From assembly GCA_030524635.1 (NCBI GenBank), contig JAUNGG010000010.1:16343-80342 (forward strand): 64,000 nt of DNA, read 5' to 3'. The notes under the pieces were generated by a model. That model saw only the letters and a program-made list of their open reading frames with translations. It had not been told where the DNA came from and ran no database searches. The DNA is from Lachnospiraceae bacterium (GTDB lineage Bacteria; Bacillota; Clostridia; Lachnospirales; Lachnospiraceae). The translations under genes were made by a program, and so were the position numbers. This document shows positions 33,613 to 43,076 of this stretch, piece after piece; positions within the stretch are counted from its first letter, which is position 1; every line of letters begins with the position of its first letter.

Positions 33613-35541
33613 TTATATTTCATAATTATGTGCGATCCCATATTTCTTAATTCGCCGCCACAAGGTGGTGGTGCTGATTCCCAGCTTTTTGGCAACTTCA
33701 GCCCGATTTCCTCCATACTGCTTCAGCAGATCTGCGATCCGAAGAGCTTCTGGGTTTTTAAACACAACTACCTTATCCTCACTGTCAATGGTTCTGACAG
33801 CTCCATAGGTTTCCAGCAGCAGATTATTGACAAATCCTGCATCGATCTTCTTTTTATGATTCAGCAAAATCATCTTCTCACAAAAATTTTCCAGCTGAAC
33901 CAGATTTCCTTTCCACGAATATTCTCCCAGGATCCGGTAAGCCTCCTCTGACACCACAATATGGCGGGAGTAGCGCTTCATGTATTTCCGGATGTACTGT
34001 TCAGCCGTCCGGATCAGATCCGACTCATCCTGCCTTACCGGCGGAATCTCCAGCTTCCAGGTACTTAGCAGAGCATAGAGATCCTGACGAAAATGCCCTT
34101 GTTTCATACAAAGCTCCAATTCCTTTGATGTAGCTGCAATCACATGAGGCGTCTGCTGCCGTTTTACCCAGGTATCCTCGTAAAGATACAGACGCTCCTT
34201 CACCGCCTTGTAAAGCAGGAATTGTGCCTCCCAGGAAAGTGTTTCAATCTCCTGGAGCAGGATCGTGCCGTAAGTCCCCTTCTCGAAAATGCTGTTTTCC
34301 TGGTAATTCTTTTTCCCATTTCTCCCTGCCATATAGTCACCAAACAGGATCTTTCTCTGTGCTTCCTCCGGAATCACGCTGCAGTTCACATTGAAAAAGG
34401 GGCCATCCCGGAATATGCTGTTGTTGTGGATACTTTCAGCCAGAATTTCCACTTCTGTACCGGCTTCCCCGCAGATCAAAACCGGCTTGTCTGTCAGCGC
34501 ATATGATTTTGCCAACTCCACGCAGCGCTGAATAGCCGGAGATCTTCGTGTAATCGAATCAAAATTCCGCCTGGCAATATAGCCATTTGCATAAATGCTC
34601 TGCCGCTGCTTCTCATCTTGTTTATCTGTCCGACGGATCCGATGGTATGTAAGAATCGCACCGCTGATGCTGTCCCCGGAACGGATAGGCGCTCCCACCA
34701 CCATCAAAAGCTGATTGTTGACTACCACAGAACTAGAATACAGCTCCGTTTCTCCCATCAAAAGCCGGTCCAGCTCTGCCCCGTTCATTCCCTCCAAAAT
34801 GATTTCAAGAGGAAATCCGATCACATCCCGGCTTGGCTTTTCCAGGAAATCTTCCATATTTCGATTCACTGCCACGATTTCCCGGTACGCGTTGATCTTG
34901 ATGATTCCATTAAAGGAAGTATCAAAAACTGTTTCCAGCTGTGCCTTGCTGTTTTTCTCCAGGTCGAGGACCTCCCCCACCCGTCTTGCAATGGCCAGCG
35001 CATTTCGCACTGCATCCTCTCTGCAGTCCAGAAATAGCGCTGGAAATCCACGTTCCATGGCGGATTGGTTCACATGAATGCCGCCGATGATCATATCCGC
35101 CCCTTCTGCAATGGCCTGATCCACATAATCTGCATGCTGGTCCATGTCATCCAGATAATAAGTCTTCAGCTCAAACTGGAACAATTCTCCCAGATCATCA
35201 ATGCTGCCAAACATATTTCTCCATCCCACAATTGCAATCACAGGGTGTTCCTTTTTCAGCTGCCGCTTTGCTTTTAAAATCGTCATTCCGATTTCCTTGG
35301 TGGTCAGCGGCATATCTACTACCGGAACATTGATGTCTTTTTTAATACATTCCGCCTGATAACCCCTTGCAATGAGAATCTCTACACCGTCTTCTACCGC
35401 CTGCCTGGCCTCCATCACCGCATTCGTGTCATTGATCACCTTAAGCAGCTTGATCTCATCCTTGTGTTCATCTGCCTCCACTACTCGTCTGGCATACTCT
35501 AAGATGGTCTGCCTGGGCAGAAGAATTCCAATATTTGCCAT
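33613..35541 (-). CDS. PrpR_N/PAS/AAA/Fis-type regulator with degenerate sigma54 motifs
   Basis: 642 residues. N-terminal PrpR_N sensor domain (about 1-190; GILLPRQ, IARGYQAECIKK, DMIIGGIHV), a PAS domain (about 200-310), an AAA+ NtrC-like domain (about 330-560) and a Fis-type helix-turn-helix at the end (NRAEVAKKLGISTTTLWRR). Walker A, normally GESGTGKE, reads GEAGTEVE, so the key Gly-Lys is lost. The sigma54-contacting GAFTGA loop is missing (the region reads FGDYMAGRNGKKNY), and Walker B reads LLQEI instead of FLDEI. It therefore cannot act as a normal sigma54 activator and is probably a sigma-A-type regulator of the downstream tctC-larA-like operon. ATG 35541 behind AGGTGAGG. Confidence 0.85.
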   Translation of the reverse strand: MANIGILLPRQTILEYARRVVEADEHKDEIKLLKVINDTNAVMEARQAVEDGVEILIARGYQAECIKKDINVPVVDMPLTTKEIGMTILKAKRQLKKEHPVIAIVGWRNMFGSIDDLGELFQFELKTYYLDDMDQHADYVDQAIAEGADMIIGGIHVNQSAMERGFPALFLDCREDAVRNALAIARRVGEVLDLEKNSKAQLETVFDTSFNGIIKINAYREIVAVNRNMEDFLEKPSRDVIGFPLEIILEGMNGAELDRLLMGETELYSSSVVVNNQLLMVVGAPIRSGDSISGAILTYHRIRRTDKQDEKQRQSIYANGYIARRNFDSITRRSPAIQRCVELAKSYALTDKPVLICGEAGTEVEILAESIHNNSIFRDGPFFNVNCSVIPEEAQRKILFGDYMAGRNGKKNYQENSIFEKGTYGTILLQEIETLSWEAQFLLYKAVKERLYLYEDTWVKRQQTPHVIAATSKELELCMKQGHFRQDLYALLSTWKLEIPPVRQDESDLIRTAEQYIRKYMKRYSRHIVVSEEAYRILGEYSWKGNLVQLENFCEKMILLNHKKKIDAGFVNNLLLETYGAVRTIDSEDKVVVFKNPEALRIADLLKQYGGNRAEVAKKLGISTTTLWRRIKKYGIAHNYEI

Positions 35542-35575
35542 ATTGCCTCACCTGTTTTTCCGCTCTTTCCAACGC

Positions 35576-37603
35576 CTATTCAGTTTCAAACACAATACCG
35601 CTGAATTCCGGAAGGGACAGCGTCAGCTTCACACCCTCCGGCACCTGTTTAGCCTTCCACTTCTCGTCCCCTGGCCTGGTGGTGCCGCCGTACTGGTTCC
35701 AGTCACTGTTCAGCACAATTTCCGCACTTAACCGCCCCGGAAGGATCACCTCATAATCCTTCTGCAGCTGATCTGAGAAATTAAATACGGTTACCAGGGA
35801 CTTGCTGCCGTAATGCTGGCGCAGAATGGTATAGATACACCGCTCCTCCTGATGGCAGTCCAGCCACTTGAAATTTTCCGGATCATAATCCTTATGTAAG
35901 CAGTCATACTCCTCATAGATCCGGTTCAGCTCCTGGTTGAAATGATAAAAGCTGTCATGAAGAGGATATTTCCGGATAAACCAATCCTGCTCCCGGCTTT
36001 CATCCCACTCTCTCAGCTGCCCGATCTCGCTTCCCATGAAATTTAATTTCTTTCCAGGATGCATGATCATGTACAGATACAGACACCGCCCCTGTGGGAA
36101 TTTCGTCTCATAATCGCCGTACATTTTCTGAAGTACCGTTGCCTTTCCATGCACCACCTCATCATGAGAAAACTCCATCAGATATTTTTCATTATAATAA
36201 TACATCATGGAAAAGGTCAGCTTATGGTAATCCCTGGTCCGCAGCTTGGGAGGGGTTTGGAAATACTCCAGGGTATCGTGCATCCACCCCAGATCCCACT
36301 TATAATCAAAGCCCAGTCCATTTTCCCACACCGGACGGGTCACGCCAGGATAGCTGGTGGAATCCTCTGCGATCAGCATTGCAGACGGATGGCGCTCCTT
36401 CAGACCCTGATTCAGATGCTTCAAAAACTCCAAAGTGGTATTATTCACCCCCCGCTGCTCGCTGCCCTGCCAGTAGATCAGACGGCTGACCGCATCGTAG
36501 CGAAGCCCGTCCACATGGAATTTATCCAGCCAGTAGTTGGCAGCAGATTGGAGGAAGCACCACACCTCCTTACGGGAATGAATGAAGTTGGCGCTGCCCC
36601 ACTCGCTGGCGCCCACTGCATCGTTGGGATACTCATACAGACAGGTGCCGTCAAATTCCTTCAGTCCATAGCCGTCCATGGCAAAATGCACCGGAACAAA
36701 ATCCAGGATCACGCCGATTCCAGCCTGATGCAGACGGTCCACCAGCTTCTGCAAGCCTGCCGCTGTACCGTAGCGGGAAGTAGGGGCAAAAAATCCAGTC
36801 TGCTGATACCCCCAGGAGCCGTCGAAGGGATGCTCCGCCAGCGGCATAAATTCCACATGGGTGTAATGGTTTTCCTTTAAATACGGCACCAAAAGCTCTG
36901 CCAGTTCCTCATAGGTGTACCACTGGGCGGCACCTGGGTCGGAGGGCTGGGATGAGGCAGAAGCGGCGGCGGACGAATCCGTTGCCAGAGCTGCTGCCTT
37001 TACCGAAGTTCCTTTCTGTTTTCTTCCAGTCTTTTTGTCAGACTGTGCCGCTCCCTTTCCTGCTGCTTTTTCTGTTTTCTTGTCTGATTTCTGAGCTTTT
37101 GATGCTGCTTCTTCCTTTTCTTCACTCTTCTTAATCCGGTCTGCCAGATCCGGTTTTCTCCAGGAGCCTGCATGCATCTCATAAATATTCACAGCCTGGT
37201 CGGTGCAAACCGTCCGCTTCTCCATCCACTCCTGATCCTGGAACTGGTATTCATCAATATCCCGGATGATGGAGCAGCAGGCCGGCCTTACCTCCATGCC
37301 GAAGCCGTAAGGGTCTGCGTGATCCTGCACCCTTCCATTCTGCCCCCAGATCCGATATTTGTACATCTGACCGGCTCTTGCCTCCTGGCAGAAGCATTCA
37401 AATACGCCATAAAAGCTGCAGCGGTTCAGCTCCGTTTCCCCCCAGCTGTTAAACTGGCCGGTCAGAGCTACCCGGCTGGCATTGGGTGCAAATACCCGAA
37501 ACCATACTCCTGTTTCCTTGCCATGCTCATCCCGGCACACATGGGCGCCGAAATATTCGTAAGCATCAAATACATTTCCCTGGAAAAAATCATTGGCTGT
37601 CAT
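35576..37603 (-). CDS. glgB: 1,4-alpha-glucan branching enzyme with a Lys/Ala-rich insertion
   Basis: Makes alpha-1,6 branches in glycogen, cytoplasmic, 675 residues. N-terminal CBM48 (GAHVCRDEHG to VRPACCSIIRD), then the GH13 barrel. The nucleophile Asp lies in DGLRYDAVSRLIYW, the acid/base Glu in LIAEDSTSYPG and the third acid in FSHDEVVHGK; a C-terminal beta domain closes the protein. An unusual low-complexity insertion of about 65 residues (roughly 155-220; KKSEEKEEAASKAQKSDKK and similar) sits between the first barrel strand (NIYEMHAGSWRKP) and the next helix (YTYEELAELL). GAGGAGG directly abuts ATG 37609, so ATG 37603 six bases later is the likely start. No other glg gene is adjacent. 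Confidence 0.92.
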   Translation of the reverse strand: MTANDFFQGNVFDAYEYFGAHVCRDEHGKETGVWFRVFAPNASRVALTGQFNSWGETELNRCSFYGVFECFCQEARAGQMYKYRIWGQNGRVQDHADPYGFGMEVRPACCSIIRDIDEYQFQDQEWMEKRTVCTDQAVNIYEMHAGSWRKPDLADRIKKSEEKEEAASKAQKSDKKTEKAAGKGAAQSDKKTGRKQKGTSVKAAALATDSSAAASASSQPSDPGAAQWYTYEELAELLVPYLKENHYTHVEFMPLAEHPFDGSWGYQQTGFFAPTSRYGTAAGLQKLVDRLHQAGIGVILDFVPVHFAMDGYGLKEFDGTCLYEYPNDAVGASEWGSANFIHSRKEVWCFLQSAANYWLDKFHVDGLRYDAVSRLIYWQGSEQRGVNNTTLEFLKHLNQGLKERHPSAMLIAEDSTSYPGVTRPVWENGLGFDYKWDLGWMHDTLEYFQTPPKLRTRDYHKLTFSMMYYYNEKYLMEFSHDEVVHGKATVLQKMYGDYETKFPQGRCLYLYMIMHPGKKLNFMGSEIGQLREWDESREQDWFIRKYPLHDSFYHFNQELNRIYEEYDCLHKDYDPENFKWLDCHQEERCIYTILRQHYGSKSLVTVFNFSDQLQKDYEVILPGRLSAEIVLNSDWNQYGGTTRPGDEKWKAKQVPEGVKLTLSLPEFSGIVFETE

Positions 37604-37646
37604 GTTCATCCTCCTCGTTTCTGCTTCTTGTTCTGCTGTCAATATT

Positions 37647-38198
37647 TTAGTTTCTATAAATTCTCTCACTGGCCGCCTTATTATTAAATTCCTTTACCGC
37701 TTCCCAAACCTGTTCAATCGAAACCGGTCGGCCGTCATGGGCATCCACTCCCACCTCATACCTTCGGATCGGCGCCGGAACTGCCTGCCTTCCATGAGTA
37801 TGGCCGTGGACATGGATCCGATTCTTTCTGCACCCGCTCCACACCTCAATGGGAAAATGAAACAGCACGTATTTTTCTTCCCGATACCACAGCTCATGAT
37901 ACTGCCTGCACCAGACAAAAAGGGAAGGCTCAAAGCTTGGGTCCTCCAGATAATGATCATTATTCCCGATAATTAAATACTTTTCTCCCTTTAACTGTTT
38001 CAACACGGCTGCCGTATCCGGCCCATTTCCATCTGAAAAATCTCCCAGAATATAGACCTGATCCTCCGGCTTTATGGTTTCATTCCACCGCTTGATCAGA
38101 TACTGATTTTTCCTTTCTGCATCTGGAAATTCCATATCCCCGATATGTGGCCGTCCCTTTCGATAGAAAAAATGCTGGTCTGAAGTAAAATAGATCAT
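37647..38198 (-). CDS. Calcineurin-like metallophosphoesterase
   Basis: 183 residues, small cytoplasmic phosphoesterase. The five metal-ligand motifs are present: DQH near the N-terminus (TSDQHFF), GDFSD, GNND, HFP and GHTHG. GNND replaces the usual GNHD, so the catalytic His is substituted by Asn; this occurs in some YfcE-like proteins but may lower activity. Substrate unknown. ATG 38198 has AAGGGATAAGG upstream. It lies 44 bases before the glgB start, possibly one transcript. Confidence 0.85.
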   Translation of the reverse strand: MIYFTSDQHFFYRKGRPHIGDMEFPDAERKNQYLIKRWNETIKPEDQVYILGDFSDGNGPDTAAVLKQLKGEKYLIIGNNDHYLEDPSFEPSLFVWCRQYHELWYREEKYVLFHFPIEVWSGCRKNRIHVHGHTHGRQAVPAPIRRYEVGVDAHDGRPVSIEQVWEAVKEFNNKAASERIYRN

Positions 38199-38286
38199 TG
38201 CCTTATCCCTTTTCTAATCCTGTATTTTGTAGATTTTCTCACTCCCTATTTTACGATAAATCCCTCATTCTGGCAATCTTCCGACC

Positions 38287-38318
38287 CAAAAAAGAATCGG
38301 CAAAAAGCTGCCGATTCT
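38287..38318 (-). terminator. Terminator of the trp operon
   Basis: AGAATCGGCA/TGCCGATTCT (38293-38302 with 38309-38318) followed by TTTTTTGGG on the minus strand. It ends the operon directly after trpF and so shows that trpBA do not follow. Confidence 0.85.
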
Positions 38319-38369
38319 ATACATTGTCTATACAAATTGTTTATTAGTCCACAAAACGAGAAAAATTAA

Positions 38370-38978
38370 TTAGTTTTTCACCAGCCGCACCAGCTCTTCT
38401 ATCTTTTTTGCGTCCTTTACCCCATTCGTCTCTACTCCGCTGCTGACATCCAGACAAAAAGGCATACAGTTTCTGACTGCCGCCTCCGCATTTTCCAGAT
38501 TAATCCCTCCAGCCAGAAAAAACGGCTTTCCAATCCGCTGCGGCTGAATCAGGCTGTGGTCAAATGCCTGCCCTGTTCCGCCGGGTCCATTGTCTAAAAG
38601 GAGGTAATCGGCACAGCTGTCCAGCCAGGGTTCGATGGACTGTTCCGTTTCCATCCGAACTGCCTTGATCACAGGTGCCTTTCCATCGGTCAGTTCCTTC
38701 AGTCTTCTGATGGTTTCCTCCGTTTCCTGCCCGTGAAGCTGGATCAGATCGATGACGCCGGCCTGAAACAGCGCCGCTTCTTCCTCCGGCCTGCCGTTTA
38801 CAAATACTCCCACAGCCTGGATATCCTGCCGCAGCCATTTTTTTAATTCTGCGGCCTGCTCCCTGGTCACCTGCCGACGGCTTTTGGCAAAGACGAATCC
38901 AATGTAATCCGGCTTCCAGCAATTGACTGCTACAATGTCCTCCAGGCGGGTCAGGCCGCAGATCTTTATTTTTGCCAT
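38370..38978 (-). CDS. trpF: Phosphoribosylanthranilate isomerase
   Basis: Third step after anthranilate in tryptophan synthesis (PRA to CdRP), 202 residues, a TIM barrel. N-terminal catalytic Cys in IKICGLTRLED, then DYIGFVFAKSRRQV and the C-terminal phosphate-binding part FLAGGINLEN and DVSSGVETNGVKD with the catalytic Asp. Start placed at ATG 38978 behind ACGGAGGG; a longer frame overlaps trpC. It is the last gene of the operon, 16 bases after trpC and followed by a terminator. Confidence 0.95.
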   Translation of the reverse strand: MAKIKICGLTRLEDIVAVNCWKPDYIGFVFAKSRRQVTREQAAELKKWLRQDIQAVGVFVNGRPEEEAALFQAGVIDLIQLHGQETEETIRRLKELTDGKAPVIKAVRMETEQSIEPWLDSCADYLLLDNGPGGTGQAFDHSLIQPQRIGKPFFLAGGINLENAEAAVRNCMPFCLDVSSGVETNGVKDAKKIEELVRLVKN

Positions 38979-38994
38979 AATACCCTCCGTTTTT

Positions 38995-39795
38995 TCATCG
39001 CCTTTCTCTTCCTCCGGCCCGAAGGGAATCCAGCATCGCCTTCTTATCCGGGCTTCGCATAAAGGTCTCTCCAATTAACACCGCATCGGTTCCATTTTCA
39101 TACAGTCTCCTGGTATCCTCCTGCGTGCGGATCCCGCTTTCGGATACAAACACAATGTTTTTCGGAACCAACTGGCGGAGCCGAACGGAATTCATCACAT
39201 CCACGGTGAAATCCTTCAGATTCCGGTTATTCACTCCCACGATCCTGGCGCCTGCCTCCAGGGCCTGACCGATCTCCTCCTCGGTATGAGCCTCCACCAG
39301 CGCAGAAAGCCCCAGCCGGTCCGCCAGCTCCTGATATTCCTTTAACTGCTCCCGGCTCAGGATGCTGCAAATCAAAAGCACTGCGGATGCACCCAGAACC
39401 TTTGCCTGATAGATCATGTATTCGTCTACCGTAAAATCCTTCCGCAGCACCGGAATGCTCACCGCCTCCGCGATCTCCTTCAGATACCGGTCCCGGCCTA
39501 AAAACCGCTCCGGCTCTGTCAGCACAGAGATCGCCGCTGCTCCCGCTTCCTCATACTCCTTTGCGATCTGAAGATAGGGGAAATCCGCCGCAATCACGCC
39601 CTTGGAGGGCGACGCCTTCTTTACCTCGCAGATAAAAGAAAGGCCCTTCTGCCGCAGCGCCTGCTCAAAGGGGAATCCGCTTTCGTTTTCCTTTGCCATG
39701 GCTTCTGCCTGTTCCCGCATAGCTTCCAGGGGAATCTCTTTCTTCTGGCGTTCGATCCGTGCCCTGGTTCCTGCTGCCAGTTCATCTAAAATCAT
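38995..39795 (-). CDS. trpC: Indole-3-glycerol phosphate synthase
   Basis: Converts CdRP to indole-3-glycerol phosphate, 266 residues. TIM barrel with CEVKKASPSKGVI (Lys and phosphate contact), the catalytic Lys in VLRKDFTVDEYMIY, Glu in LVEAHTEEEIG and IVGVNNRNLKDF, and the final SESGIRTQED. Separate from trpF, unlike the fused E. coli enzyme. Confidence 0.96.
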   Translation of the reverse strand: MILDELAAGTRARIERQKKEIPLEAMREQAEAMAKENESGFPFEQALRQKGLSFICEVKKASPSKGVIAADFPYLQIAKEYEEAGAAAISVLTEPERFLGRDRYLKEIAEAVSIPVLRKDFTVDEYMIYQAKVLGASAVLLICSILSREQLKEYQELADRLGLSALVEAHTEEEIGQALEAGARIVGVNNRNLKDFTVDVMNSVRLRQLVPKNIVFVSESGIRTQEDTRRLYENGTDAVLIGETFMRSPDKKAMLDSLRAGGRERR

Positions 39796-39829
39796 AATCC
39801 TTATCGTTTCCTCTCAATTTTCTTATTTC

Positions 39830-40837
39830 TTATTCATTGCTGAGCCGGATAAACTTCTCCAGCTGCTCCAGCGCCTTTCCGCTGTCGATTACCTCTCTCG
39901 CCAGGGTTACGCCCTCCTGGATGCTGTCCGCCTTTCCAGCTACATAAAGGGCTGCTGCTGAATTTAAGATCACTGCGTCTGTCTTCGGTCCCTTCTGGCC
40001 GGAAAGGATGGCTCTGGTGATGGCTGCGTTTTCCTGAGGCGTTCCGCCCGCCAGCTCCTCTTTGCCGCACCGTGCAAAGCCAAACTGCTCCGGCGTGATC
40101 ACATAAGAAGTAAAGGTTCCGTCCTTCACCTCGCAGACGGTGGTGGGCGCACTCATGGAGATCTCATCCAGCTTATCCTGACCGTAAACTACCAGTGCCC
40201 GCTTCACTCCCAGGTTATTCAGCACTCTTGCCAGCGGCTCCACCAGGGCTTCATCATAAACGCCCATCACCTGCATATTGGCTCCGGCCGGATTGGACAG
40301 CGGGCCAAGAATATTAAATACCGTCCGGATTCCCAGCTCTTTGCGAACCGGCGCCACATACTTCATCGCGATATGATAATTCTGGGCAAAGAGGAAGCAG
40401 ATATCGATCTCCTTCAGCAGCTCTGCGCTGCGCTCTGGAGAAATAGTGATATTCACCCCCAATGCCTCCAGCACATCTGCCGCCCCGCACTTGCTGGAAG
40501 CGGCCCGGTTTCCATGCTTTGCTACAGGAACCCCGGCTGCGGAGATCACCAGGGAGGAGGTGGTGGAAATGTTAAAGGAGTTGGCGCCGTCTCCCCCAGT
40601 TCCAACGATCTCCAGCACATCCATGTCGTGAAGCAGGCGGACGCAGTGCTTTCTCATACCTGCCGCCGAACCGGTCACCTCATCAATGGTTTCCCCTTTC
40701 AGGCTTAATGCCGTCAGATACGCACTCATCTGCACCGGGCTGGCCTGGCCGCCCATGATCTCATTCATAACCTGCTCTGCTTCCTCATATGATAAATTTT
40801 GGTTTGCTGCCAGCTTTGTAATTGCTTCCTTAATCAT
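39830..40837 (-). CDS. trpD: Anthranilate phosphoribosyltransferase
   Basis: Transfers phosphoribose from PRPP to anthranilate, 335 residues. Glycine-rich PRPP loop [14 protein letters not shown], the anthranilate tunnel region [21 protein letters not shown] and the acidic pair in [10 protein letters not shown]. Start at ATG 40837 ([10 protein letters not shown]) with AGGAAAA before it; the frame extends further upstream without an SD. Confidence 0.96.
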   Translation of the reverse strand: MIKEAITKLAANQNLSYEEAEQVMNEIMGGQASPVQMSAYLTALSLKGETIDEVTGSAAGMRKHCVRLLHDMDVLEIVGTGGDGANSFNISTTSSLVISAAGVPVAKHGNRAASSKCGAADVLEALGVNITISPERSAELLKEIDICFLFAQNYHIAMKYVAPVRKELGIRTVFNILGPLSNPAGANMQVMGVYDEALVEPLARVLNNLGVKRALVVYGQDKLDEISMSAPTTVCEVKDGTFTSYVITPEQFGFARCGKEELAGGTPQENAAITRAILSGQKGPKTDAVILNSAAALYVAGKADSIQEGVTLAREVIDSGKALEQLEKFIRLSNE

Positions 40838-40945
40838 GATATTTTCCTGCCTTTCTTGATTCTTATCTGCTTTTTCTGCTATTGGCATCTTCTGCTGTTT
40901 GTTTCTCGCAAAAACAGCCCTTTGCTGATTACTTCCCCACTTCTT

Positions 40946-41509
40946 CTATTTCAAAAGATTTTCAAGCAGCTTTCTCCCATCCGGCGTCAGGATGGATTCC
41001 GGATGGAACTGGACTCCGTACACCGGATACTCCTTATGCTCCACTGCCATCACCTCGCCGTCCTCCGTAACTGCCGTCACCTTCATGCAGTCCGGTATGG
41101 TTTCCGGATCGGCAGCCAGGGAATGATATCGCCCTACCACCATCTCAGGCCCCAATCCCTGAAACAATTTGGAATTCTGCTCCACTTTGGCCGTGGATGT
41201 CTTTCCATGCATCAATTCTCTGGCATAGGTAACGGTTGCCCCATATGCCTTGCAGATCGCCTGATGCCCCAGGCAGACACCGAAGATGGGGATCTCTCCG
41301 CCCAGCTCCTCCACTGCCTGGATGCAGATTCCTGCATCCTCCGGCCGCCCCGGTCCTGGGGAAAGGATGATCAGCTCTGGCTTCATCTGCCGGATCTCCT
41401 CTATGGTAACGGCATCGTTTCGCACCACCTTGATATCCGGCTCTACCTCGCCCACCAGCTGGTACAGATTATAGGAAAAGCTGTCGTAATTATCGATTAA
41501 AAGGATCAT
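40946..41509 (-). CDS. trpG: Anthranilate synthase glutamine amidotransferase subunit
   Basis: Releases ammonia from glutamine for TrpE, 187 residues. Class I amidotransferase triad: Cys in GVCLGHQAI, His and Glu in VQFHPESIL. Oxyanion motif SPGPGRPEDAG. Its ATG overlaps the trpE stop by 4 bases, so the two subunits are translationally coupled. Confidence 0.95.
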   Translation of the reverse strand: MILLIDNYDSFSYNLYQLVGEVEPDIKVVRNDAVTIEEIRQMKPELIILSPGPGRPEDAGICIQAVEELGGEIPIFGVCLGHQAICKAYGATVTYARELMHGKTSTAKVEQNSKLFQGLGPEMVVGRYHSLAADPETIPDCMKVTAVTEDGEVMAVEHKEYPVYGVQFHPESILTPDGRKLLENLLK

Positions 41510-42978
41510 AATTCGTCTCCCTTCTGAGCGATCTCCAATGCATTTAACACCGCTCTGGCCTTATTTAAGCACTCCTGATATTCATTTTCCGGCACGCTGT
41601 CTGCCACGATTCCGGCTCCGCTACGCACGAACACCTTTCCATTTTTGGAAAATGCGCTTCGGATGGCGATGCACACATCCAGATTTCCGGAAAAGTCCAG
41701 GTATCCGATGGCTCCGCCGTAAATTCCACGTTTATTCTGCTCCAGCTCATGGATGATCTCGCAGGCCCGGATCTTGGGCGCTCCCGAAAGAGTTCCTGCC
41801 GGAAGGATGGAATCCACCGCATCCAGGCCATCCAGATCCTCCCGGATCTGCCCGCTGACAGTAGATGCAATGTGCATCACATGGGAATACCGCTCAATGT
41901 CCATGTACTTTTCTACCTTCACAGAGCCGATCTGGCTGATCTTTCCGATATCATTCCGGCCCAGATCCACCAGCATGTTGTGCTCCGCCCGCTCCTTCTC
42001 ATCAGCCAAAAGCTCCTTCTCCAGCGCCAGGTCCTCTGCTTCCGTCTTTCCCCTGGGCCTGGTTCCTGCTAACGGGAAGGTAAACAGCTTTCCATCTACC
42101 AGCTTTACCAGCGTTTCCGGAGAGGCCCCGGCGATCTCGATATCATCGCTGGTAAAATAAAACATATAGGGAGAGGGATTGGTAGTCCGAAGCACCCGGT
42201 AGGCATCCAGCAGGCTGCCTTCCATATCTGCTTCGATCCGGTTGGAGAGAACCACCTGGAAGATATCCCCTTCCCGGATGTACTCCTTGCCTCTCTCTAC
42301 CATCCGGCAGTATTCCTCCTTCGTAAACAGCTGGCGCAGTTCACTGGTCAGCTTCAGCCGCCGCTCCGGCGCTGCCTCTCCTGTCCGGATCAGCTGCTCC
42401 ATCTCCTTTAATTCTGCCTCTGCCCTGCTATAATCCTCCTCCAGCCGGCTGACATCCACATTGGCGATCAGCACGATCTTCTGCCGGAAGTTGTCAAATG
42501 CAACTACCTTATCAAACAGCATCAGGTCCACATCATTAAATGCCTCCTCATCCTGCCCCTCCAGCTTTAAGGAAGGCTCGCCGTACTTCACGTAATCGTA
42601 TGAAAAATATCCCACCAGACCGCCGGTAAAGGTGGGCATCCCCTCCACCTTAGGGCTTCTGTAGTCTTTCATCACCTGGCGGATCACCGTTCCCGGATGC
42701 TTCACCGCAAACTGCTTCACCCCGTCCGGCCCGGTGATCTTCATCTGACCGTCCTTGCAGGTCAGCTCCAGAGTGGGATCATATCCTAAAAAGGTGTACC
42801 GGCCCCACTGCTTGGAATCCTCCACACTCTCCAAAAGATAACAGTGATTGCTCACCTTCCGCAAAATCCGCAGCACCTCAATAGGCGTTTTCCTGTCTGC
42901 ATATAATTCCCGGCTGATGGGAACCCGCTTATATGCTCCTTCTGCCGCCAGATTTCTTACTTCATCCATTGTCATCAT
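41506..42978 (-). CDS. trpE: Anthranilate synthase component I
   Basis: Converts chorismate to anthranilate with TrpG, 490 residues. The N-terminal feedback site shows the Trp-binding LLES motif (HCYLLESVED). The chorismate-binding domain carries FQVVLSNRIE, AGASPETLVKL, FPLAGTRPRG, DLGRNDIGK and GAPKIRACEIIHE. ATG 42978 follows AGGAGG by 8 bases. First gene of the operon, expressed behind a T-box attenuator, so it is controlled both by uncharged tRNA-Trp and by tryptophan feedback. Confidence 0.96.
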   Translation of the reverse strand: MMTMDEVRNLAAEGAYKRVPISRELYADRKTPIEVLRILRKVSNHCYLLESVEDSKQWGRYTFLGYDPTLELTCKDGQMKITGPDGVKQFAVKHPGTVIRQVMKDYRSPKVEGMPTFTGGLVGYFSYDYVKYGEPSLKLEGQDEEAFNDVDLMLFDKVVAFDNFRQKIVLIANVDVSRLEEDYSRAEAELKEMEQLIRTGEAAPERRLKLTSELRQLFTKEEYCRMVERGKEYIREGDIFQVVLSNRIEADMEGSLLDAYRVLRTTNPSPYMFYFTSDDIEIAGASPETLVKLVDGKLFTFPLAGTRPRGKTEAEDLALEKELLADEKERAEHNMLVDLGRNDIGKISQIGSVKVEKYMDIERYSHVMHIASTVSGQIREDLDGLDAVDSILPAGTLSGAPKIRACEIIHELEQNKRGIYGGAIGYLDFSGNLDVCIAIRSAFSKNGKVFVRSGAGIVADSVPENEYQECLNKARAVLNALEIAQKGDEL

Positions 42979-43025
42979 ATGATCTTCCTCCTGTTTTTTA
43001 TGGAAATCGAATCTTGAAAATCCGC

Positions 43026-43076
43026 TTTTTTTGTATCATTAAGATACTCCAAAGGAGTTTTTTATGATACAAAAAA
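43026..43076 (-). other. Second dyad between the T-box terminator and trpE
   Basis: TTTTTTGTATCAT and ATGATACAAAAAA (arms 43026-43039 and 43064-43076) are perfectly complementary over 13 bases and enclose an inner ACTCC/GGAGT stem. On the mRNA the upstream arm is the U-tract of the T-box terminator itself, so this later hairpin could compete with, or back up, the terminator. Its effect is unknown. Confidence 0.5.
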
